A stretch of 26,436 nt of DNA. Source: Lingula anatina (lineage: Eukaryota; Brachiopoda; Lingulata; Lingulida; Lingulidae). The notes below the pieces were generated by a model. That model did no database searches, was not told the DNA's origin, and saw nothing but the letters and a program-made list of their open reading frames with translations. Position numbers and translations under genes: made by a program. Position 1 is the first letter of the stretch; each line of letters begins with the position of its first letter. The stretch covers positions 343,838 to 370,273 of the forward strand of contig NW_019773814.1 of NCBI RefSeq assembly GCF_001039355.2, given 5' to 3'. This document shows, piece after piece, positions 20,003 through 26,436 of the stretch.

Positions 20003-20362
20003 GTGAGTCTTTGTTTCGGATCACTGCTAGTGTCTTTTTAAAATGTGTCACCACGTAAAGTCAAGATGTCATTGTCATTATTGAACTTTTTTTTGTATGT
20101 TAATTTTTTTAATAAATCTTTTTTTCTTACTATTTATGTTGAAACTCAAATATCCAAACTGTCAACTTTTGAATCAAAGCACTTAATATTCATTGTCACT
20201 TTGTGCCAGAGTCACATTTTATTGCTGTTGCATTTTATTGTGTTTAAGACCAGAACCTGAGGTCGAAATTAAAGCTGTTGATATAGATTATCACTGTGTC
20301 TCAGAATAGCATCAAATGGTAGTGTCTACTATTATCATTATTGTAATCATCCTGTGTTATAG
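20003..20362. other. Intron before exon D with decoy exon start
   Basis: AT-rich intron containing a partial duplicate of the start of exon D at 20249-20276. Otherwise nothing was recognised. Confidence 0.75.
20249..20276 (+). pseudogene. Duplicate of exon D start (alternative or decoy exon)
   Basis: After the AG at 20247-20248, the 16 bases ACCAGAACCTGAGGTC repeat the first 16 bases of exon D (20363), 114 bp upstream, and the similarity continues more weakly for about 13 bases. Read in the same phase it gives PEPEVEIKAVDIDYHCVSE and then a stop, so inclusion would truncate the protein before the PH domain unless a weak GTTGAT donor at 20277 were used. A decayed tandem exon copy or a rare alternative C-terminus. 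Confidence 0.5.
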
Positions 20363-20466
20363 ACCAGAACCTGAGGTCCAGATTGAGGTTGCGCCAGTTG
20401 TAGAGAAAGAACCTGCCTCTGGGGATGCCCAGCCAGTGATAAATGGAGAGAAAGAACCAGAGCCAG
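20363..20466 (+). CDS. beta-Spec: Linker exon D
   Basis: A 104-nt exon entering in phase 2 and leaving in phase 1: PEPEVQIEVAPVVEKEPASG to KEPEP. Rich in Glu and Pro and likely disordered. Acceptor gttatag. The donor gttggt is off-consensus, and intron retention would add about a dozen residues (GWSFVWRS...) before a stop at 20502-20504. Phase matches exon E and the candidate cassette at 21605. Confidence 0.75.
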
Positions 20467-21604
20467 GTTGGTCCTTTGTGTGGAGAAGTGTTGTGGTGTT
20501 TTAAGTAACGTGCACTAGATATCGATGTCTCACACACTTCACAGTATATTTTAGATTAGAGAGCAAGTTCACAATTTTTTTATCAAGTAGAATAAATGTA
20601 TACCTGTACTTGTCATGTTGCTATTGTTTGATTTTTTTCTTTTTTACACTTATCCAGTGGTGTTATTTGGATTATTTGGAGATCAACTCAGTGTTGATAG
20701 TGTTTATCTTTATTTTATTTCTAATGATCACTTGCCATTGTTTGCCATTATGTATTCATGTACTCAGAATTCAAGCTGCTTTCAAGAATGTGCAATGCAT
20801 CCTGTCTGCTCTTCTCAGATCTTTCCCCACTCTGCTGAAAGGGGCTTCTGGTCACTGTATACAGTCTACATACAAGTAGCAGATATTATGGTTTAGGTCT
20901 TAATAGCTGCATTGAATGTCTTTATGTAGTGACGGAATAGTATACACATATGTATGCTACGCAAATATATTTAGACATCTTGCACTAATAGCATGTCAAA
21001 TCAAGGTAAGACTGATAAATTATGATTATCTATATGGTGATGTTTCCAATCTTTTCTCAAAATCTGGCATGCATCCTAGGAGCAATTCTGTGCTGAATTT
21101 CATTAAATCTTCCACAGTAGCATGTAATCTGTTTAAAAAAACTTATAAAAAAGTGATCTGATATAGACTTTGCATCAAACAGTATTCTATGGATACCTAC
21201 CCCTCTCTCATTTTACCTACAGATTTTGTGTTAGGACAAAAAATGAGCATTAAAAATTGAGTATAGAATAGCTCCACGGGTACATGCCAGGAATACTAGA
21301 GCATCTTCATAGCCTAGTTCCCAGCAGCCAAGTAGTTTCTTGTGAGGAAAATTGTGAGTATAGTGTGAGCATGACCTCCACGAAGCCCTTCAGTTCTGTA
21401 TCTCTACACACACCTGCCATGGTGGGTGGGTCACAGTTGGTAACCATAGCAATGACCCAGTTCTGTTCATAGCACGGCAACGACCTGCTTTTACTAACTG
21501 TGGTTATAGAGACTGCCACCTGTATGAGTATGGTAAATGAATTAACCCAGAACCTGTTAAGTGGCTGTGCAAGCAATGATGAAACACTCTTTGTTACTAC
21601 ATAG
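20467..21604. other. Intron after exon D
   Basis: AT-rich, non-coding by inspection. Short open frames at 20610-20896 and 21284-21472 lack recognisable domains or matching splice phases. Confidence 0.7.
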
Positions 21605-21658
21605 GATCCCCTGGCAAGCCTGCAGTGTATATCAAAGGCCTCACAAGAACACCACCAG
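21605..21658 (+). CDS. Candidate 54-nt cassette exon
   Basis: Between a polypyrimidine-rich acceptor (ctctttgttactacatag) and a gtgata donor lie 54 bases that read (G)SPGKPAVYIKGLTRTPP when entered in phase 1, and they leave in phase 1. That is the phase shared by exons D, E and F, so the cassette could be included or skipped without a frameshift. Composition (Pro, Lys, Thr, Gly) suits the linker. I know no homologue. Supported only by splice grammar. Confidence 0.45.
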
Positions 21659-21929
21659 GTGATAATGATAAAAACACTTCTAGTAGATTTCATTATAATC
21701 GATATATCTTAATTTTTGTGACAAAAAACTTAAGTAGAATATCTCTGACGTAGGGAAATGTTCCAACAACTACCTCTCCATACATTGTATGTTATATTTC
21801 TGTCATTGAAAACACATTTCATTGAGATTTGTTCTTAATATTTTATTTTAAAAATTAAAAGGGTTTTAAAGAAATCTGCTAGACTGCAAGTGAGAAATGG
21901 ATTTTCAGAATGCCTTGGTCATGTTTTGA

Positions 21930-21952
21930 TTTTTTTTTTTTTTTTTTTTTTT
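21930..21952. repeat. Poly-T tract
   Basis: An uninterrupted run of 23 T residues. It could be the antisense poly-A tail of an old retroposed sequence, but no element was recognised next to it. Confidence 0.9.
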
Positions 21953-22417
21953 CAAAATGATGTTTGATTTCTTTTATTTTATGCCACTGCATATATTTAA
22001 TACTGACCCTGTTATTTTGTCACAACTGTTTGAAACTGGACAGTGCATTAATTTGGGATTTATCAGGTTTTTATCTTTTCACTATCTGGGGCTTGTTTTT
22101 CCCTTATTAACAGACTTTCTATACTTGTTCCCCCATTCCCTAACCTACTCCTTGTTTTCTTAGTTAATATCATTATACCCTAAATAAAACTGGCTATAAA
22201 AAGAACAACATTTCCATTTCTGTGCTCGGGGACAAGGACTTTGACTTGCATTTTGGTTTGGGTAAATCTTTCAGAGTGTCATTAATTATAGATCTGAAGT
22301 ATTTGATACAATGATATGCATATAGCAAGGTGTGTGTTCATTACCAATATGACAGCTTTTAGTCTACTGGTATGCTGGTGGTTTATATTGATATAGTGAT
22401 GATGGTTGTACCAATAC

Positions 22418-22449
22418 TGATGATGATGATGATGATGTTGATGATGAAT
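22418..22449. repeat. (TGA)n trinucleotide repeat
   Basis: About ten TGA/GAT units with one TTG interruption. Confidence 0.9.
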
Positions 22450-23596
22450 GAGAGTGTATAATGGATCAGTTATGTTAGTATTTTTTTTATTCTGGAGACT
22501 GCTTTTGGCCCAAGGCTTAAGCTTATCATCAAAGCATGGGGCATATATATGCCAGATAGCTTTGCAAGGTATGTATCAATACAGCTGCATGGTGGACGCA
22601 CAAGAAGCATGTTCAGATACACCAACTGTGACTGGGGTTACCATATTGGGGAGATGAAAATATTTTGATATACCAAAGAATTGGCATTCATAAACTGGGA
22701 ATATGAAAGTAAAGTTTACGTTGATATGCAAAGTTTTCTGAACAAGTTTTTGAAATATGTCCTGAAACTAAAATTTAAAAACAGTAACTCTAAAACCAAA
22801 TTATCTTGCAAAAGATAAATTGGTGTAATATACAAAACCGGATGGGAGCTTTTTCCACAGAATCGCAGAATTCTGCATTGTTTAAGTGACTTTAAAGTAC
22901 ATAAAACTCCAAAATTTATTTGGGTTAGGTGTTTGGTCCCATAATAAATGTATTGAGGTTTTTTGTAAAAACTAGGCTCATGTCTGCAGAATGTTCCATA
23001 ACAGACAATAGTTTTACAGAGCAATCTTGATTAATATAGCGTCCTTGTAGCATATTCACATTTTTGATGCTATGCCTGTACTTACAACAATGATGTTTGA
23101 CAATCTTCATAAACTTAGTACCATCTTTACATAGTGAGATATTTTAGTAAAATATTTCTTTAGTGGGGAAGGGAAGGGCTTACTCAGTATAGTAAGATGG
23201 AAGATCCTTTTTTTCTTGATTAGTGCTAGGCCACAAGTGTATCTGAAAAGCTTTGCATTATGCTTTTTCCTCAGCTTCCTCCTGTCTTTTCTGCTTCTTT
23301 TTCTTACCAAGAGCCTGTTGCTGATATGTTGGGGCACTGTCCTAAACTGCCTGTTGACTTCTCTTTGTCTGCATATCACCATGATACATTTGACATCATT
23401 TGCTTGGAAAAGACTGACAAAAGTTTCTTCCAAGAAAATTCCAAATTTTGCATAGATAATAACTGCCAACATTTGGTAGTAACTGAACATCACCTTATAT
23501 TCTTGTATACAATTTGGTTATGGATGTACAGGCACCATGTGAGACAAATAAAAATTTTGGATAAGTTGAACATATTCTACTTGTTTTATGCTAAAA

Positions 23597-23829
23597 TTAT
23601 GCTAACATTAGAGCTACATTAGGCTGAATGCATTTCAACATTTGACTGATGGTATGTGGAATTTATGCCAACACATGAATGACAGTACACTGAAATTATG
23701 CTTTTGTTTTACTGACAAATGGCTGAAATTATACCAAAATTTGTCTGATAATAGTCTCAAGTTATGCCAGCATTTGACTGACAGCAGGTTGAAATTGGAC
23801 TTATTTTTTGACTTAACAGTGGGCTGAAA
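23597..23829. repeat. Diverged 33-bp tandem repeat
   Basis: Units begin at 23597, 23630, 23663, 23696, 23729, 23762 and 23795, exactly 33 bases apart. The shared pattern is roughly TTATGCCAACATTTGACTGA followed by CAGTAGGCTGAAA. Units at 23663-23794 are clearest. Because 33 is a multiple of three, the plus frame from 23642 stays open through 23827 as 11-residue units of the type LKLCQHLTDSR. No splice context indicates it is coding. Probably an old minisatellite. Confidence 0.8.
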
Positions 23830-24062
23830 AATATGCCAGCAACCGGCTGAAATATATCTGCATTAAAACAAGATACAGACAGCAGCTAAATGTCCTCATG
23901 GTGGTATCAACAACCCTTTCTCTGTTTTTTTCTGCTATGTCTTCTACTTGTACTACTACTACTAGAACTTTTATTACTACATCTACCATTACCTGTGTCG
24001 CTATTTCTTATGATCCTTGAGACCTATGTGTTAAATGTTTTCTTGGTGTATTATTGTGATAG

Positions 24063-24140
24063 AACAACGCCAACAGCTGACTGTTTTGGAAACCACGCCA
24101 CCAGAGGGCGAGGTGGGCGAACCTTCTAAGGAGGAACAAA
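24063..24140 (+). CDS. beta-Spec: Linker exon E
   Basis: A 78-nt exon entering and leaving in phase 1: (E)QRQQLTVLETTPPEGEVGEP then SKEEQ. Acceptor gtgatag, donor gtgagt (consensus). Acidic, Pro- and Gln-containing disordered linker. It joins D or the 54-nt cassette upstream and F downstream in frame. Confidence 0.78.
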
Positions 24141-24777
24141 GTGAGTGATCATGATTTATACATGTGTATATATATAAATGTATATTATATTATTGTTGTT
24201 TTCCCTGGTGATAGAATGTTGTGTTTTGATGTTGTTGACTTGGAAAGGGCACTATGATTTTTATTTATGTAAATAGGTTAAATGATTCTTCTGAGGTTCT
24301 GTCAGAGTTAGATGGACATAAAAGTTAAAGATGTTTAAGTTAAAATCACAAAACATTTTTGTGTAGATGTATCTCAAAGTGTTGAAATAACTTTGCTGCA
24401 ATTGGAAATAGCAAATATTGAGCACTACAATCACTATTGTTTTAAGAAACATTTTGCACAAGCTAAATGTATATAGCTTTCCTTGATCATTAACTGCTAC
24501 AAGCTCTGCTTCGTATATGAAACGTGGGCTCTGAATGATTAGGAGCATCAGTTGATTACTGAAGCTTGGTTACAAAGTGATAAGGAGCACCAAATATGAT
24601 ATAGCACAAGCGGGTACATGGCAGCTTTAATATATATGGGTATATATTATCAATTGATTTTGAGGAGTTATCCTTAAAGAGATTTGGGGAAAGCTTTGAT
24701 CCTTGATTACGATCAGAAGTCTAATCAGTGAACTGCATGCTTTGCCGTCTGGGACATAAGCCATTTCAGATTCTTTT

Positions 24778-24807
24778 TATGTACAGACACAGATGTGTCT
24801 GTACATA
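24778..24807. repeat. Perfect inverted repeat (hairpin)
   Basis: Arms TATGTACAGACAC and GTGTCTGTACATA are 13-base perfect reverse complements around the 4-base loop AGAT. The neighbouring CG-rich triplet tract and T run suggest the end of a small dispersed element, but this is not proven. Confidence 0.85.
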
Positions 24808-24820
24808 TTGCCATCACCTG

Positions 24821-24861
24821 CGTCTGTCGTCGTCGGCGTCGCCGTCGCCGTCGGCGCCGTG
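24821..24861. repeat. CG-rich GTC/GCC triplet patch
   Basis: A 41-base stretch of CGTCGTCGGCGTCGCC-type triplets, CpG-dense within otherwise AT-rich intron. It lies 14 bases after the hairpin. Confidence 0.8.
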
Positions 24862-24895
24862 CACTTTCCTTGTAAACACGATAAGTGGAGGGCAG

Positions 24896-24914
24896 TTTTN
24901 TTTTTTTTTTTTTT
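24896..24914. repeat. Poly-T tract with an ambiguous base
   Basis: A T run interrupted by an N at 24900. Here the N is most simply a homopolymer sequencing or consensus uncertainty, unlike the N at 9103. Confidence 0.9.
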
Positions 24915-25770
24915 ATTCTGGGTGATTCAGGTGGATTTGGCCCTTAGCTCACAGGTTTATTCTTATATGTGTGTTGTAACTTCTTTCTCTTCACATCTTT
25001 GAGCTGGAGCTACTTTTGAAATTTGCAAATCAAAGTTAAGATCAGATTATGCAATCTTCCAAACCTAAGTATCATCTTCATCTGTGCATTGCTGAGGATT
25101 TTGTGTTAAAAAAGGCAAGTTGGTAAAACTGCTTTAAGGACAACAAAGGACAAGGGTGTATGGGCTCTCTTTACACAGTAGGAGGCACTTGCAGCCTTTG
25201 ATCATGAACTCAATCAGATGGCCTTTCAAATAGAATTTTAAGATACTCTTGATTTTGCTTTGATCAAAATGGCAAAATTTAGACTGCTTGGCTGTGGGTG
25301 GCTTTGCTTGGTAGAAGGTAAGTGATGGTGCTGGACACCAGGGACTTCAGATCTGCTGGAAATAGGGGACACAGTGCTTTTCATTGATTCTGAAGATTGG
25401 GAAGCTTTATATCCTGATGGATTAAGACTACTCATAGACACATTCTCAATTTTAAAAGAATTGGGTAAATATATTGTTTCCATTAAAATATTATGATTTT
25501 CATCAAGTGCGAGATAAAGTTGGTATTTAAGAATTTTATTGAATTTGAGGTTGTGTCATGCTGTCTTTAATCCATTCAGTATCAAGCTTATTCTATTAGT
25601 GTGGCTATTAGGAAACTTGGGTGACACTCTTACTTTTACATTCATTGAAGAATACTTTGCTATATAAAAAATAAACATGTTATAAACTGTAACTTTTTCT
25701 TTTCAAGAAAAGAAAAGAATGTATGTACCTTAATTTCATATCATCTAAACTTACGGGAAATTTTTTTGTC

Positions 25771-25787
25771 TTTTTTTTTTTTTTTTT
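25771..25787. repeat. Poly-T tract
   Basis: A run of 17 T residues, preceded by a shorter T7 run at 25761-25767. Confidence 0.9.
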
Positions 25788-25942
25788 GTACTTTTTGTTC
25801 TTGTTTGGAGAAAACACCCAAGTTTTTCAATAAATACATTTATAAAAAAAATTGCTTACTGGCGCACTGGTTTCCTGCAAGGGGGTGGTAGATAGTTATG
25901 TGCACACACAGAAGATTTACAAATAGATTTGATATCTCTTAG

Positions 25943-26020
25943 AACCTAGTAAAGGCAAGAAGCGCTCCAAGTCGGAAGAAAGGGCAAAGCAGAAGGCTGC
26001 CACTTTGCAGCCAAGAACAG
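25943..26020 (+). CDS. beta-Spec: Linker exon F (last exon before the PH exon)
   Basis: A 78-nt exon entering and leaving in phase 1: (K)PSKGKKRSKSEERAKQKAAT then LQPRT. Acceptor ctcttag, donor gtatga. Strongly basic, in contrast with the acidic exons D and E. The AATLQPRT end matches the recalled AATLPART of vertebrate SPTBN1 a few residues before the PH domain, which places the end of the linker here. Confidence 0.85.
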
Positions 26021-26436
26021 GTATGATGTATTAATACAGACTGAAACAAGCTTCATCGTGTCAGGAGATGGGGGAAAGCCATGGGCTAATTTCATAGAAC
26101 TATTTAAGTTCTAAAAAAGTCTTACTGAAAACTACTATGGATAACTGGCTAAGTTGCATTTCACAAATAATCTCTATGTCAGCTTGTCTCTTTCTTTCGA
26201 CCCTTTGACTATACTTTTTGTTTTTGTAATTGTCTTAAAATGATGTATACAAAGGTGACAATGGCTCAGAATGGTTTGTCAGCTACATTTATACTGACAT
26301 CTCTTCAGTAACAAAGTTGACTACATAGTTGGCCAACATACACATGATCACATGCTCTTATAAAGAAAAAGGTTATTGATGGCAGAACACATATAAGATG
26401 GATGGCTTAAGGCCTAAGTTCTCTGAAAGAAAAGCG
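26021..26436. other. Start of the intron before the expected PH exon
   Basis: Non-coding to the window edge. No PH-domain codons were found, so that exon lies to the right. Confidence 0.75.

Larger units (their letters stand above)
21659..24062. other. Long intron before exon E
   Basis: About 2.4 kb. It holds a 23-base T run (21930-21952), a GAT trinucleotide tract (22418-22449) and a diverged 33-bp tandem repeat (23597-23829). Two overlapping opposite-strand open frames at 23107-23622 have no recognised homology. No spectrin exon with phase 1-1 was found here. Confidence 0.7.
24141..25942. other. Intron between exons E and F
   Basis: About 1.8 kb, AT-rich, with a hairpin and CG-rich triplet patch at 24778-24861, T runs at 24896-24914 (with an N) and 25771-25787. 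A minus-strand open frame at 25238-25483 has no recognised homology. A consensus donor-like gtaagt at 25320 has no open exon upstream of it. Confidence 0.7.
11205..26020 (+). other. beta-Spec: Beta-spectrin gene segment, copy 2 plus 3' linker exons
   Basis: The same fifteen exons as copy 1 are followed by linker exons B (18714-18845), C (19878-20002), D (20363-20466), E (24063-24140) and F (25943-26020), plus a candidate 54-nt cassette at 21605-21658. The last exon ends with KAATLQPRT, close to the recalled vertebrate SPTBN1 sequence AATLPART just before the PH domain. The PH exon is therefore expected soon after the right edge. The protein from exons 1-15 is identical to copy 1 by eye. Confidence 0.92.

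Noticed and set aside
21420-21470. GTAACCATAGCAAT resembling half of an RFX X-box
   Set aside because: Only a partial match to the palindromic consensus, far from any promoter, so it is within chance expectation.
23107-23622. Overlapping open frames of 120-128 codons on both strands
   Set aside because: The plus-strand frame follows an AG at 23274 in phase 0, which does not fit the phase-1 linker exons. Neither product shows a recognisable domain, and the minus-strand one is Lys/Arg-rich from T/C-rich DNA.
25229-25319. Possible plus-strand exon ending at a consensus GTAAGT donor
   Set aside because: After the nearest AG the frame needed to reach the donor hits a stop almost at once, so it cannot be an internal coding exon.
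25238-25483. Minus-strand 81-codon Ser-rich open frame
   Set aside because: It has some protein-like composition but no homology I recognise, no promoter or matching splice context, and lies in an intron. Not reported as a gene.
1-26436. Bacterial-type features such as operons, CRISPR arrays, tRNA or rRNA genes
   Set aside because: The sequence is intron-containing animal DNA. No direct-repeat/spacer array, tRNA cloverleaf or rRNA signature was seen.

Overview
The window is animal genomic DNA: AT-rich introns, canonical GT-AG exon boundaries, and one plus-strand gene running through it, a conventional (non-heavy) beta-spectrin. The exons recovered encode the second half of spectrin repeat 9 through the partial repeat 17, then the variable linker that leads to the C-terminal PH domain. 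The gene starts before the window (actin-binding CH domains and repeats 1-9), and the PH exon lies beyond the right edge. The protein resembles what I recall of human SPTB/SPTBN1 and Drosophila beta-Spec. An invertebrate with high nucleotide diversity, possibly a mollusc or other lophotrochozoan, fits best, but that assignment is weak.

Layout. Bases 1-9100 hold exons 1-15 (copy 1). Base 9103 is a single N. Bases 9104-9601 are intron sequence. Bases 9602-18033 repeat copy 1 almost base for base, again with exons 1-15 (copy 2). Bases 18034-26436 are single-copy and carry the linker exons: cassette B, exon C, a duplicated exon-D start, exon D, a candidate 54-nt cassette, and exons E and F. Splice phases close everywhere. 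Exons 1-15 total 2817 nt (939 codons) and have identical lengths in both copies. By eye about 40 nucleotide differences separate the coding parts and all are synonymous, while the introns differ by short-repeat lengths and indels. Copy 1 alone carries a 5'-truncated non-LTR retrotransposon flanked by a 14-bp target-site duplication.

Interpretation. The most economical reading is that the two copies are the two haplotypes of one locus, placed end to end during assembly. The N lies at the breakpoint, copy 1 stops about 20 bases before the place where copy 2 enters a long CT microsatellite, and the differences look allelic. A real tandem duplication would be reading-frame compatible (phase 0 at both ends) but would put two helix-B segments next to each other and break the three-helix repeat register. 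I found no new multi-gene system. The points of most biological interest are the set of phase-0 alternative exons at the repeat 17/linker boundary, the duplicated exon-D start, a possible phase 1-1 cassette exon, the retrotransposon presence/absence difference, and a diverged 33-bp intronic tandem repeat that stays open in an 11-residue frame.

How it works together. The encoded part is a rod of three-helix repeats. Repeats 14-15 (exons 8-10) are the ankyrin-binding region in the family, and the two-helix partial repeat 17 (exons 13-14) pairs with the N-terminal helix of alpha-spectrin to make tetramers. The linker exons are rich in Glu, Pro and Lys, and alternative use of them could tune the tail between the tetramer site and the membrane-lipid-binding PH domain.
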